Of a DNA stretch of 64,000 bases, positions 27,001-35,451 are shown piece by piece (position 1 is the first letter of the stretch; every line of letters begins with the position of its first letter). Source of the DNA: an uncultured Coriobacteriaceae bacterium. GTDB lineage: Bacteria; Actinomycetota; Coriobacteriia; Coriobacteriales; Eggerthellaceae. The stretch covers positions 1-64,000 of the forward strand of contig CALDCB010000005.1 in the NCBI GenBank assembly GCA_937937585.1, in the 5' to 3' direction. The position numbers and the translations under genes are program-made. The notes under the pieces are model-generated. The model was not told where the DNA came from and ran no database searches. It saw only the letters and a list, made by a program, of their open reading frames with translations.

Positions 27001-28031
27001 TTGCGGTCGGTGTCGCCGTCTGCTTTCGAAACAAGAAGGGAGACTGGGTTGCTTTGCGGGGCTTCCTTCACTTCTTTCGTCGTGATCTCCCCGCTGTTCA
27101 CGGTTGCCTCGTAGATGGTTTCGTCGAGTGCGAATCCAGGCGAAGGGGAGATCTCTTTGATGCAGTATGTTCCGCGTTTGATATCGTCGACCTGCGCTTT
27201 GCCAGCAGCGTCCGTGGTCATCGTCGTCACGGCGTCAACGCTGTCTTGAGCTTGGGAACGCGAGGGATAGACGCCGTAGACGGCTCCTTCGAGCGAGTAA
27301 TTTTCGTTTCCATCCGTCATGTCGGTATTAGCTGAGCTTTTTGCTAGCGCAAGAGAGCCCGTCGAGGCCACGCCGCGGTAAACGGTGAATTTTGACCAAT
27401 GCCCTTTGCCGTGCCCGCTGGTCATGTTCCATATACCCGGCAGCGTTGACCCTGGGTTCGCATCGAGGCCCTGGAGCATGGTTCCTCGGTTGCCGTAAAT
27501 GTCCGCGAATGAGTTTGTGAAGGCGTGGTAGACCATGACGATGCCGTCGACGCGTTCGCCGATGACGCCCATATGTGTGGGTTCGCTGACGCCTGCGCTG
27601 TAGAAGAAAATGATGTCTCCCGGCTCCATGCGTTCGTCTCGAAGGTCGCCTCCCGCGCCTTGCATCACGAAGCTGCCTTGTGCGGCGAGCTCGTTTTCGA
27701 AGGTGGTGGTGTAATGGGTGTAGTTCGTGTTCCCGCAGGTGCTGAACGCCCAGCTTGCGTAGCCTGAGCAATCCCAGCCGGATTCGTCGGAGCCTCCGAA
27801 CAGGTAGGGGACGCCGAGCCCCCTTTCAAGAAAAGGCTTCAACTCGTCCCATGTCGTGTTGCTGGCGGGTGCCGGCTCGTTTCCTGCAAGCGCCATCCTT
27901 GGCAGCGCCAGAGAGGGAGCGGCCAGCATGAGCATCAATAGAATCGCGAGGATGCAACGGAGGGTTCGGAATGGGATTGATTGCCGAAGCGTGTTTTCCG
28001 CCGAACTCCCGATTCGGTTACTTGAAATCAT
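24087..28031 (-). CDS. NlpC/P60 and VaFE/SpaA-repeat cell-wall surface protein
   Basis: A 1314-residue secreted, wall-anchored protein. Order: signal peptide (about 20-50); NlpC/P60 domain (about 60-180) with the catalytic set Cys88 (WDCSGY), His153 and His169; several Cna-B/SpaA-like isopeptide modules with LPFGTYIVTETKAPDGYLL-type E-box segments (about 230-760); four VaFE-type repeats (about 765-1270) ending in VAFETL, VAYEKL, VMFEEC and VVFERV; a sorting signal with LTKTGD, a hydrophobic helix and CRRG. The sorting motif departs from LPXTG. Likely a surface adhesin or pilin-like protein with a peptidoglycan-hydrolase head. AAAGGGG precedes the ATG. Confidence 0.88.
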   Translation of the reverse strand: MISSNRIGSSAENTLRQSIPFRTLRCILAILLMLMLAAPSLALPRMALAGNEPAPASNTTWDELKPFLERGLGVPYLFGGSDESGWDCSGYASWAFSTCGNTNYTHYTTTFENELAAQGSFVMQGAGGDLRDERMEPGDIIFFYSAGVSEPTHMGVIGERVDGIVMVYHAFTNSFADIYGNRGTMLQGLDANPGSTLPGIWNMTSGHGKGHWSKFTVYRGVASTGSLALAKSSANTDMTDGNENYSLEGAVYGVYPSRSQAQDSVDAVTTMTTDAAGKAQVDDIKRGTYCIKEISPSPGFALDETIYEATVNSGEITTKEVKEAPQSNPVSLLVSKADGDTDRNEAQGDASLAKAQFEFSFYGGQYSSRTEAEAAANSGVAKRVWIMQTDESGRINPTSPDSTFPVHGPDGSIISTEPYFVSGDSPFTTTDGQLALPLGTLIIREVMAPQGYLISDSSDHLANVTGGGTEESVFAFSAPSISEQVQRGGIAVGKIDRENGGHLPSGSATLAGAVFSIVNDSAASVVVDGIEFLPGSVVAAIETDENGCARTTENALPFGTYIVTETKAPDGYLLDANSRSWSKTVQIREEAVYDLTSTANSVDDQVKRGDFSFSKVDGRTMERLADVPFLITSKTTGESHVVVSDENGMVDTSANWNPHTHETNANDRIADTEIGPKADSSDNTGIVDVKPDSRTGIWFSGRTDITTEPDDSLGALPYDTYVVEEIPCKANADKALVSFTITVSRDKTNLDLGTVDDNPGPSIRTELATLNGGHASAQGAGVTLIDEVAYNGLTPGKTYTIKGTLHAMQEDSDGNKTDAGAIRDADGSEVTAETTFEASAPEGAANVEFTFDASAIDASAVVAFETLEVDGNVAAEHSDITDEKQTVWFPSIKTNLCNKNAGATPSAEGKIVLVDEVSFEGLAPGKPYSIEGELHVRSKDGIDSGIAVDKNGFEIRSSQLFVPESSHGTASVAFSFEAPDLAGETVVAYEKLTDNGIVLTEHANISDDDQSISFPTIATTARCNESDSNEVPSVLGKATIIDTVKYRNLIEGKTYTLQATPHLASISEDGTITDAGALKTEEGTEICAQASFTADTTSGTADVKIEIDPSKLKGETIVMFEECYDGETLVAAHADINAKEQTLTVPSIMTLARDGKTASHEGSIAKNSTIVDVIRFENLTPGKKYSVTGSAHIVAEDGKSADREEIGSNSMDFIPDAPNGEVEVAISVDSAKLEGKTAVVFERVKDENTLIAAHEDASSKPQSVSYPAPKAEAPGKKPGLTKTGDPMKIAIGGLLTVAAVGIVTAAVAIRCRRG

Positions 28032-28421
28032 GTATGCCCCTTTCTTAGGTCGGATGTTTCGAGGGGCAGTGCTTGCGGGGTTCGTTTAGCGTTCGATAGG
28101 TGCGAAACGCCGCCATCTCGTAACTGGTGGGAGGCGTACGCTACACGTTCGTTCTGTCAGCCGTTCAACCGCTGTCGAACGTCTACATGACGGTTTTAGG
28201 CATTTTCCCTGACAGGGATTTCCTGTTTTCAATCGAAGATTAAGCGTTGGTTACCAACTATTTCGCATCTTGTGTTTGCCGCCGCAGGGCGCTTTTCGTT
28301 GCCGTACAATGAGGTGCGTTTTTTCGAGAGGCAAGCGATTGGCCGAGGGCTCGCTTGATTTGTGATCCTCGTTCAATGAAAAGCCTGCCGAGCATAAATC
28401 GATTCTTCGAAGGGGATGCTC
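28032..28421. other. Intergenic region between divergent surface-protein gene and glmS
   Basis: 390 bp without a credible gene. It must hold both promoters. TACAAT at 28305-28310 could be the glmS -10, but no good -35 was found. Two short palindromes, CCCTGACAGGG (28208-28218) and GTTGGTTACCAAC (28246-28258), may be regulator sites. I see no glmS ribozyme core or long intrinsic terminator. Confidence 0.4.
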
Positions 28422-30245
28422 ATGTGCGGCATTGTCGGCTACACCGGGGTTAAGGATGCAAGCCCCATTCTCATTGATGGACTGAAGCGCCTTGAATATC
28501 GAGGTTACGATTCCGCTGGTATCGCGGTGGAGGAGGCGGGCGGCCTGCAGGTTGTCAGGCGCCGTGGTCGCGTGGAGGCCCTTGAACACACCGTCTCTCA
28601 TTTCGATCTTAAGGGGACGTGCGGCATCGGGCATACGCGTTGGGCTACGCATGGCCGCCCTTCCGAGGCCAATGCGCACCCTCATGTTTCCTGCGACGGG
28701 CACATCGCCATCGTTCACAATGGCATCATCGAGAATTTCGCCGACTTGCGCGACCGTCTTGAAAACGAAGGGCACTCGTTCGCGTCGAGTACCGACACCG
28801 AAACCGTCGTTCACTTGATTGAAGACTGCTACGAAGGCGATCTTCTTGATGCGGTCCGCGAGGCAACCACGCAGATCGTAGGTTCGTACGGCCTTGCTGT
28901 CGTTGATGATCGCGAGCCGGGCGTCATCGTCGCCACGCGAAAGGATTCCCCGCTTATCGTTGGGGTGGCAGAAGGCGGCTGCTATCTGGCTTCTGATGCT
29001 ATCGCGGTTATCGGTGCGACGCGTGACGTCGTCGTTCTCGACGACGGGCAGTTCGCGAAGTTGACTGCGAACGGGGCCGACTTCTTCGACTCGCATGGGG
29101 AACCGATTGATGTGAAGCCCACGCACGTCACATGGGATATCGATGTCGCCGAAAAGGGCGGTTACCCCGATTTCATGCTGAAGGAGATTCATGAACAGCC
29201 GCGCGTTATCCGCGACACGCTTGCTGGGCGTCTGGTCAACGGAGCGCTTGAGATCGATGAGCTGGACATGAGCCCCGAAGAGCTTAATCTCATCGATCGC
29301 GTTTACGTTATCGCGTGCGGGACGAGCTATCATGCCGGCTTGGTGGCTAAAGAGCTTATCGAGGGGTGGGCCCGCATCCCGACCGAGGTCGAGGTGGCAA
29401 GCGAGTTCCGCTATCGCAACCCGATCATCACGCCGACCACCCTGGTTGTTGCTGTCTCCCAATCGGGCGAGACCGCCGACACTTTGGCTGCGATTCGCGA
29501 CGCGAAGGTGAAGGGCGCCCGCGTGTTCGGCATCACCAATGTGCTGGGAAGCCCGGTTGCCCGCGAGTCGGACGGTGTTATTTACACGAAGGCCAACAAA
29601 GAGATCGCCGTTGCTTCAACGAAGTCGTTCCTTGGCCAGGTTGTCAGCTTGACGCTTTTGGCAATGCTCCTTGCCCAGGCGAAGGGCAAGCTCAAGATGA
29701 ATCAAATTCGCCTGCTGTTCCGCGAGCTTGCCGATACTGCCGAGCAAGTCGAGCAGATCCTTTCGTGCACGGACGCCGTTGATCAAGCGGCGGCTGCCTG
29801 CAAGGATGCTTCAAGCGCCCTGTTCATTGGACGCGGCATGGGTGCTGCGGTTGCCCGCGAAGGCGCGCTGAAGCTGAAGGAGATCAGCTACCTGCATGCC
29901 GAGGCCTATCCTGCCGGCGAGATGAAGCACGGACCCATTGCTCTTATCGACGATGGTTTTCCCGTTATTGCCATTGCCACGAAGAGCCCCGTTTACGATA
30001 AAGTTGTTTCTAACTTGCAGGAAAGCCGTGCCCGCGGTGCGAAGATCGTCGTCATTGCAACCGAGGGTGACGAGGACATCAAGAACCACGCCGATTATGT
30101 GATCTATATCCCCAAGGTTCGCGATGCTCTGTCCGCCATTACGGCGAGCGTGCCGCTGCAGTTGCTGGCGCGGTCGATTGCCGTGCTGCGTGGATGCGAT
30201 GTCGACCAGCCGCGTAATTTGGCAAAAGCGGTTACAGTGGAGTGA
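28422..30245 (+). CDS. glmS: Glutamine-fructose-6-phosphate aminotransferase
   Basis: Makes glucosamine-6-phosphate from fructose-6-phosphate and glutamine, the first step toward UDP-GlcNAc and peptidoglycan. 607 residues: N-terminal glutaminase (about 1-240) with nucleophile Cys immediately after the initiator Met (MCGIVGYTG), then two SIS domains (CGTSYHAG, SQSGETADT) and the C-terminal LAKAVTVE. ATG 28422 rather than 28416 is chosen because the Cys must become N-terminal and AAGGGG is 6 nt upstream. First of an apparent operon glmS-acpS-nnrD-ligA. Confidence 0.97.
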   Translation: MCGIVGYTGVKDASPILIDGLKRLEYRGYDSAGIAVEEAGGLQVVRRRGRVEALEHTVSHFDLKGTCGIGHTRWATHGRPSEANAHPHVSCDGHIAIVHNGIIENFADLRDRLENEGHSFASSTDTETVVHLIEDCYEGDLLDAVREATTQIVGSYGLAVVDDREPGVIVATRKDSPLIVGVAEGGCYLASDAIAVIGATRDVVVLDDGQFAKLTANGADFFDSHGEPIDVKPTHVTWDIDVAEKGGYPDFMLKEIHEQPRVIRDTLAGRLVNGALEIDELDMSPEELNLIDRVYVIACGTSYHAGLVAKELIEGWARIPTEVEVASEFRYRNPIITPTTLVVAVSQSGETADTLAAIRDAKVKGARVFGITNVLGSPVARESDGVIYTKANKEIAVASTKSFLGQVVSLTLLAMLLAQAKGKLKMNQIRLLFRELADTAEQVEQILSCTDAVDQAAAACKDASSALFIGRGMGAAVAREGALKLKEISYLHAEAYPAGEMKHGPIALIDDGFPVIAIATKSPVYDKVVSNLQESRARGAKIVVIATEGDEDIKNHADYVIYIPKVRDALSAITASVPLQLLARSIAVLRGCDVDQPRNLAKAVTVE

Positions 30246-30247
30246 TC

Positions 30248-31012
30248 ATGACCCAAGAGGAAGAGTGGGATTACGAGATCGAAGACCATCTTGAGGACGA
30301 AGCGGCTTCAAATGAGCTAGCGGACGAGTTCGCCAACATGGCGTTGGGCGAGGTGACGCTTGGTTTCGCGCGTGATCGTCTGTTCGCGTCCGACGGTTTG
30401 GTCGAACAAGACGAGGGCTCGCAGTGTGGCGCTTTGCCGTCGGCGGGCGCGGCCGAGGGCGACTCGGCCGAAAGCGTTGAGGCACGGGAGGCGCTTTCTT
30501 CAGGGATTGATGAACTTGAGCAAGACGAGCGTGTGTTCGATGCGGAGAACGTCGGCCTTGGCGTCGATATCGTCGAAATCGAGCGAATGCGCAAGATCCT
30601 TGATCGCTCTCCCTCGTTCTCGCGATTGGTGTTTTCCGCTGACGAGCAGGAATATTGCGAGAAGTCCGCTTCGCCTGAAACCCACTATGCCTTGAGGTTC
30701 GCTGCGAAGGAGGCGGTGGTCAAGGCGCTAGGCACCGGTTTTTCCGAGGGCATTGGCGTGCTTGACATCGAGGTTCGTCGCAATGCGAAGGGTCGACCTT
30801 TCGTCGTGCTGCGTGGTGCCGCGAAGGATATCGCGAAAAAGCGCGGTGTGCGCGACATCCCTCTGTCTCTTTCGTACACGCATACCGAGGCTGTTGCTTG
30901 CGCGATGGCCATTACCGAAAGCTCGAAAAAGGCAAGCGAAGAGCGCATCGGCCCTATGGAGGAGCTGACGCGCAAGTTCAAGGAAACTCGCAGCATGCTG
31001 GACGATCTTTAG
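30248..31012 (+). CDS. acpS: Holo-[acyl-carrier-protein] synthase with acidic N-terminal extension
   Basis: Transfers 4'-phosphopantetheine from CoA to acyl carrier protein. The catalytic part is residues about 100-225: GLGVDIVEIERM with the Mg-binding Asp, and FAAKEAVVKALGTGF with the catalytic Glu-Lys; both are intact. Normal AcpS is about 120-130 residues; here about 97 extra residues, very rich in Glu/Asp, precede it, and about 30 basic/acidic residues follow. The start is 2 nt after the glmS stop; GTG 30242 is an alternative. The extension is real in the sense that no other good start with a ribosome site precedes the domain. Confidence 0.85.
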   Translation: MTQEEEWDYEIEDHLEDEAASNELADEFANMALGEVTLGFARDRLFASDGLVEQDEGSQCGALPSAGAAEGDSAESVEAREALSSGIDELEQDERVFDAENVGLGVDIVEIERMRKILDRSPSFSRLVFSADEQEYCEKSASPETHYALRFAAKEAVVKALGTGFSEGIGVLDIEVRRNAKGRPFVVLRGAAKDIAKKRGVRDIPLSLSYTHTEAVACAMAITESSKKASEERIGPMEELTRKFKETRSMLDDL

Positions 31013-31019
31013 GACTTCC

Positions 31020-31994
31020 ATGGGAATCATCGCAAACAAAGTGAAAGCCGCTAAAAAGGACGCCGAGCGTGGCGCTGACGATCGAGTGGCGGTTGCCAGG
31101 TCAAGCAGTTGGAACATCGATGGCGCACCGATCTTCGCCGCGTCGAACGACGAGCTGGTTTCCTTCCTGCCGTTTCCTCGAGCGGACGCCAACAAATACA
31201 CGCGCGGGAAGCTGACGCTTGTTGCGGGCAGCAACCGCTATCCTGGCGCAGCATGCCTGTCTGCCGCCGCCGCTGAGCGTATGGGCGCGGGCTACGTCGA
31301 GGTCGTCGTGCCCGCTTCGTTGAAACTTCTTCTCGTCTCGGCAAGCCCTTCGCTGGTGATTTCCTCCCGAAAGGGGTGGGATGCCTGCGATCTTTCGGTT
31401 ATGGCGCCTAGTCATCCGCAGGCGCTGTGCATCGGCCCCGGGTTCGATTCGGCGGAAGAGGAGTCCGAGGCACTCGTTTTCGCGGCGCTGAAGAACGCCG
31501 CTTGCCCGGTTCTTGTCGATGGCGGCGCGCTTGACACCTTGGCCACCAAGAAGGGGCGTCGTTTGCTGCGCCGCAGGTTCGAGCGCGGATTGGAAACCGT
31601 TGTCACGCCCCACCTTGGAGAGGCGGCCCGCCTTGCCAAGCCGTTTTCGCTTGATGTCAGGAACCCTGCAAGGCTGGCGTCGATGTTGTCGCTCGCATAC
31701 GGTTTCACCGTTGTGCTTAAAGGGCCCGATACGTTTGTCTCGGACGGCGAGCGCACGTTTGCGGTAACCGAAGGAACCCCCGATTTGGCGAAAGCCGGCA
31801 CGGGCGATGTTTTAGCGGGTATGATCTCGTCATTGGCCGCCCAGGGCGTGCCGCCGCTTCAAGCTGGCGTTCTTGGGTCAACCTTGCATGCTAAAGCGGG
31901 TCGCGCTGCGGGTAGGCGCTTCACGTCGTTCGGCGTGCGCGCTGAAGACGTGGCCGATTGCATACCTCAGGCGATCATCGAACTGATCGGTTAA
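31020..31994 (+). CDS. nnrD: ADP/ATP-dependent NAD(P)H-hydrate dehydratase
   Basis: Repairs hydrated NAD(P)H by nucleotide-dependent dehydration. 324 residues, ribokinase-like fold of the YjeF C-terminal type: GKLTLVAGSNRYPGAA (about 60), VTPHLGEAARL and the nucleotide motif AGTGDVLAGMI. The YjeF N-terminal epimerase domain is absent; instead about 55 residues of unassigned N-terminal sequence precede the kinase-like fold. Starts 7 nt after acpS, an association of acpS with nnr genes that is common in bacteria. Confidence 0.9.
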   Translation: MGIIANKVKAAKKDAERGADDRVAVARSSSWNIDGAPIFAASNDELVSFLPFPRADANKYTRGKLTLVAGSNRYPGAACLSAAAAERMGAGYVEVVVPASLKLLLVSASPSLVISSRKGWDACDLSVMAPSHPQALCIGPGFDSAEEESEALVFAALKNAACPVLVDGGALDTLATKKGRRLLRRRFERGLETVVTPHLGEAARLAKPFSLDVRNPARLASMLSLAYGFTVVLKGPDTFVSDGERTFAVTEGTPDLAKAGTGDVLAGMISSLAAQGVPPLQAGVLGSTLHAKAGRAAGRRFTSFGVRAEDVADCIPQAIIELIG

Positions 31995-32041
31995 CCGTTT
32001 GGTTCGATCTCGGTCGCTTTCGATTTTCGAAGGAGCGAAAG

Positions 32042-34165
32042 ATGTCAGACACGCCGACTCTGTTCGACGACGAATCGGTATTGGATGAAGCTCAGGCGAA
32101 GGAGCGCATCGAGGCGCTGCGCCGCGAGATCGAGCATCACACCTATTTGTATTACGCGAAGGACGCCCCCGAGATCTCGGATGCGGCCTTCGATTCCCTC
32201 ATGCGCGAATTGCGCGACCTCGAACAGGCTCATCCGCAGTTCATCGATCCGTCTAGCCCAACGCAACGCGTTGGCGGTTACGTGGGCGAGCAGTTCGCGC
32301 CGGTACGCCATGAGCAGCGCATGTACTCGCTGGACAACGCGATGAACCTCGAAGAGCTTGATGCATGGATGGATCGCGTCGTCGAGTTTTTCGGCGAGCT
32401 TCCCGAGCTTGCCTGTGAGTTGAAGATCGATGGTTCGGGCATCGCTTTGACGTATGAGGACGGGCGGCTTGTCCGCGCCGCTACGCGCGGCGACGGAACT
32501 ACGGGTGAGGATGTCACCGTCAATATCCGCACGGTTCGCGACGTGCCTTTACGCCTTCGCGATCAGGGCATGTCCGATGTCGTGCGCGAAGGGTCTTTGG
32601 AGCTCCGCGGCGAGGTTTACATGCCGAAGTCGAGCTTCCAGGCGCTGAACAGGCAAGCCGAGGCAAACGGTAAGCAGCCGTTCGCCAACCCGCGCAATGC
32701 GGCGGCGGGAAGCTTGCGTCAGAAGGATGCTGCGGTGACGGGGCAGCGTGATCTGTCGACGTTCCTCTACGCTATCGCCGATGAGCGCGCCATTGCCGCC
32801 GAGGGTCAGTTTGAGATGCTTGAGTGGCTTCGCACCGCCGGTTTCCACGTGAACCCTGACGTCATTCGCACGAATTCACGCGAGGAAGTGCGCTCTTTCT
32901 GCGAACGCTGCATTGAGAGGCGATCCGATCTTCCTTATGAGATCGACGGCGTTGTGGTGAAAGTGAACTCGTTTGCCAAGCAAGAGGCCATGGGTTTCAC
33001 CGCACGCGCGCCGCGCTGGGCAATCGCCTTCAAGTTCCCGCCCGAAGAGAAAACCACCATCCTGCGTGACATTACCGTGCAGGTTGGGCGTACGGGCGCC
33101 CTTACGCCGGTTGCCGAGCTCGATCCCGTTGTGGTGGCGGGCTCGACGGTGGCTCGCGCCACGTTGCACAACGAAGACGAAGTCCATCGTAAGGATGTGC
33201 GCATTGGCGACACCGTCATCGTGCGCAAGGCAGGCGATGTCATCCCCGAGATCCTGGGTCCTGTGCTATCTCTTCGTCCGAAGGATGCGGCGGTTTGGCA
33301 TATGCCCGAGGCTTGCCCCAGCTGCGGAAGCCCGGTCATTCGCGACGAGGGCGAGGTGGCCCATCGTTGTATCTCTATCGATTGTCCCGCTCAGGCGCTT
33401 GAGCGTTTGATCCATTGGGCATCGCGCAACGCTATGGATATCGACGGTATGGGCGAGGAAATCGTCGGCAGGCTGGTAGAGTCGGGCCGTCTTTCCGATG
33501 TGGCGGACTATTATATGCTTGACGAGGTCGAGCTTTCTTTGCTTGATATGGGTCGCGTCAATAAGGAAGGCAATGCGATCCGCCTAGGATCCACGATCGC
33601 GAAGAAACTCGTTGATCAGATCCAGGAGAGCAAGAATCGCGGCTTCGCGCGCGTCTTGTTCGGCATCGGCATCCGCCATGTGGGCAAGACCACAGCCGAG
33701 GCTATCGCGGCACGTTATTCGTCCATGCAGGAGCTTCGCGAGGCAAGTGAGGAGTCTCTGGCGGCTGTGGAGGGCATCGGCCCGAAGATCGCCCACAGTA
33801 TTTACGTGTTCCTGCGCACGCCCGATAACGTCGCAGTCATCGATCGTCTTGCATTGCGCGGCGTCGTTATGGAGAATGCGGCGGCCGACGAGGGGGAGGA
33901 GCTCCCTCAGACGCTTGAGGGTCTGACCTTCGTTCTTACCGGTGCCTTGGTTCAAAGCGGGATGACGCGTGATGAGGCTAGTGCGCAGCTCAAAGCGCGC
34001 GGCGCGAAGGTTTCGTCTAGCATCTCTAAGAAGACGAGCTTCCTGATTGCGGGTGAGGCGGCGGGAAGCAAATACGACAAGGCGGTTTCCCTGGGCGTCC
34101 CTGTTCTTTCTGAAGACGACCTGCTGAAACTGGTTGCGGGCGAGCTGCCTCCGGCGCGCGAATAG
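32042..34165 (+). CDS. ligA: NAD-dependent DNA ligase
   Basis: Seals nicks in DNA replication and repair. 707 residues, full length: Ia domain, nucleotidyltransferase with the adenylated Lys128 in ELKIDG, OB fold (VQVGRTGALTPVAEL), four-Cys zinc finger (CPSCGSP...CISIDCP), helix-hairpin-helix repeats (about 510-600) and a C-terminal BRCT domain (about 625-705). ATG 32042 has GAAGGAG upstream; the in-frame extension into nnrD is rejected. Last gene of the glmS operon. Confidence 0.97.
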   Translation: MSDTPTLFDDESVLDEAQAKERIEALRREIEHHTYLYYAKDAPEISDAAFDSLMRELRDLEQAHPQFIDPSSPTQRVGGYVGEQFAPVRHEQRMYSLDNAMNLEELDAWMDRVVEFFGELPELACELKIDGSGIALTYEDGRLVRAATRGDGTTGEDVTVNIRTVRDVPLRLRDQGMSDVVREGSLELRGEVYMPKSSFQALNRQAEANGKQPFANPRNAAAGSLRQKDAAVTGQRDLSTFLYAIADERAIAAEGQFEMLEWLRTAGFHVNPDVIRTNSREEVRSFCERCIERRSDLPYEIDGVVVKVNSFAKQEAMGFTARAPRWAIAFKFPPEEKTTILRDITVQVGRTGALTPVAELDPVVVAGSTVARATLHNEDEVHRKDVRIGDTVIVRKAGDVIPEILGPVLSLRPKDAAVWHMPEACPSCGSPVIRDEGEVAHRCISIDCPAQALERLIHWASRNAMDIDGMGEEIVGRLVESGRLSDVADYYMLDEVELSLLDMGRVNKEGNAIRLGSTIAKKLVDQIQESKNRGFARVLFGIGIRHVGKTTAEAIAARYSSMQELREASEESLAAVEGIGPKIAHSIYVFLRTPDNVAVIDRLALRGVVMENAAADEGEELPQTLEGLTFVLTGALVQSGMTRDEASAQLKARGAKVSSSISKKTSFLIAGEAAGSKYDKAVSLGVPVLSEDDLLKLVAGELPPARE

Positions 34166-34219
34166 GCGCATGCGATCTGGTTTTTCTAGCGGGCGTTCGT
34201 GCTTGCGGGAATTGGACCC

Positions 34220-34316
34220 TGTGGCTGCATCCGACCGCGGGGTTCGAGCTTTGTGTCCGCATCCCGCCTTGTGACTGCATCCGCTCACGGTACCCGATTT
34301 CCGTGAGCGCATCCCG
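34220..34316. repeat. Degenerate 50-bp tandem repeat (two units, four CTGCATCC-type cores)
   Basis: Four copies of a 15-bp core like TGTGACTGCATCCGC start at 34220, 34252, 34270 and 34302, that is with 32/18/32 spacing, making two 50-bp units that match at roughly two thirds of positions. No gene covers it. Origin and function unknown; it could be a genome-wide intergenic repeat family. Confidence 0.6.
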
Positions 34317-34346
34317 TCCTAGGGCGATATTTTTGCTGCATGAAGA

Positions 34347-34376
34347 AAGACGGACGCCGTTTCGGCGCCCGTCTTC
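34347..34376. terminator. Bidirectional terminator between ligA and the glutaredoxin-like gene
   Basis: Stem 34347-34358 with 34364-34375 (one A-C mismatch), loop GTTTC. T-rich tails are present in both directions (TTCGTTTC on plus, TTTCTTC on minus), so it can serve the two convergent genes. Confidence 0.7.
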
Positions 34377-34395
34377 GTTTCGCGGTTCGATTTGT

Positions 34396-34695
34396 TTAGC
34401 AGCCCGATCCGTCAAGCTTGCATGCCTCGCCGTCCGCGGGCTTCGACTTCAGCCCCACTTCTTCGGCGGTGAGGGTGACCGTTCCGTCTTCCTTCACGAA
34501 GCAGGGGATTCCCAACCAACCGTTTTCCTTCGCTTCATCGAAGACGGGGTTGTTGTCGCGGAGATGCATGAACTCCTTCAGGTTCTTCACGTGCTCGCCG
34601 ATGTCGATGGACTCGAACTCGTCGGAGCGGTTTTCGATCTGATGATGGACGTACTCGCAGTCGGGGCACGAGGGCATACCGTAGATTTTGATCAT
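34396..34695 (-). CDS. Glutaredoxin-like thiol protein
   Basis: 99-residue thioredoxin-fold protein with the redox motif CPDC near the N terminus (IYGMPSCPDCEYV) and the cis-Pro strand in WLGIPCFVKEDGTV. A further Cys precedes FVKED, and two Cys occur in the short tail (EACKLDGSGC), unusual for a simple glutaredoxin. It resembles the glutaredoxin-related proteins of anaerobes. Divergent from the next gene; GGAGGTT-like sequence precedes the ATG (minus strand). Substrate unknown. Confidence 0.8.
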   Translation of the reverse strand: MIKIYGMPSCPDCEYVHHQIENRSDEFESIDIGEHVKNLKEFMHLRDNNPVFDEAKENGWLGIPCFVKEDGTVTLTAEEVGLKSKPADGEACKLDGSGC

Positions 34696-34739
34696 GAGAC
34701 AACCTCCAAATCGATGTCAGTTTTGGCCACGGCCGCGTT

Positions 34740-34768
34740 TTGCCGCAGTCGAGCGATAGCTGTAGTAT
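34740..34768 (+). promoter_or_regulatory. Candidate promoter of the gamma-CA-like gene
   Basis: TTGCCG (34740-34745), 17 nt, TAGTAT (34763-34768), 26 nt before the chosen ATG. Confidence 0.4.
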
Positions 34769-34793
34769 AGCGCGCAGGAAAGGAAGGGGAGCT

Positions 34794-35381
34794 ATGTCGG
34801 AATCCGGTGCATGTAAGAAGCGCGAAGTCGCCATGGACTTCCATAAGGTGAAGATCGATCCAACGGCGCAGCTGTCTTTGCACTGCACGGTGGTGGGGGA
34901 CGTCAACATCGGCCCGCGTTGCACGGTGTTCTCGGGAACGCACATTCGCGGCGATGCGGCTCCTGTTTCGATCGGGCGCGAAGTTAACATTCAAGAGGGA
35001 TGCGTTTTCCATGTGAGCGAAAACACCCCGCTTGTCATTGGCGATCATGTCACGGTGGGCCATAGAGCGGTTCTCCACGGCTGTGTTATCGGCGATAACT
35101 CGCTGGTGGGTATGGGCTCTATCGTTATGGACGGGGCCGTTATCGGTGAGAACTGCCTGATAGGCGCGGGGTCTTTGGTCACTCAGGGCAAAATATTCGA
35201 ACCCGGCAGCCTGATTCTTGGCTCGCCTGCCCGTGTTGTGCGGATGCTTTCGGAGGACGAGATAGCGACGATGATCGCAAGAGCGAGCGATTGGTACTGC
35301 GAAGTGGGCTCGGCAATGGTTGATGATGGGGTGATGCTGCGCCCGTCGCCCGATGCAACCATATGGCCCGAGCGCGATTGA
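34794..35381 (+). CDS. Gamma-carbonic-anhydrase-like hexapeptide-repeat protein
   Basis: 195 residues forming a left-handed beta-helix of hexapeptide repeats. The three zinc-ligand histidines of the gamma-carbonic anhydrase family are present (CVFHVSEN; VTVGHRAVLHGC), and the RGD/NIQEGC region matches the family core. Family members interconvert CO2 and bicarbonate or act as metal-binding trimers of unknown role. ATG 34794 with GGAAGGGGA upstream is preferred to the longer 34740 frame; ATG 34833 is also possible. Single gene. Confidence 0.82.
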   Translation: MSESGACKKREVAMDFHKVKIDPTAQLSLHCTVVGDVNIGPRCTVFSGTHIRGDAAPVSIGREVNIQEGCVFHVSENTPLVIGDHVTVGHRAVLHGCVIGDNSLVGMGSIVMDGAVIGENCLIGAGSLVTQGKIFEPGSLILGSPARVVRMLSEDEIATMIARASDWYCEVGSAMVDDGVMLRPSPDATIWPERD

Positions 35382-35451
35382 GGCGCCTTCGCTAAGCAGG
35401 GAATGACTATTTCAGTTAGTATTGGGGTGTTCCCAAGGAAAGGACCATCCT

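Noticed and set aside
28251..29462. Minus-strand ORF (403 residues) opposite glmS
   Set aside because: Shadow frame; covers the glutaminase domain of glmS on the other strand and has no recognisable domain.
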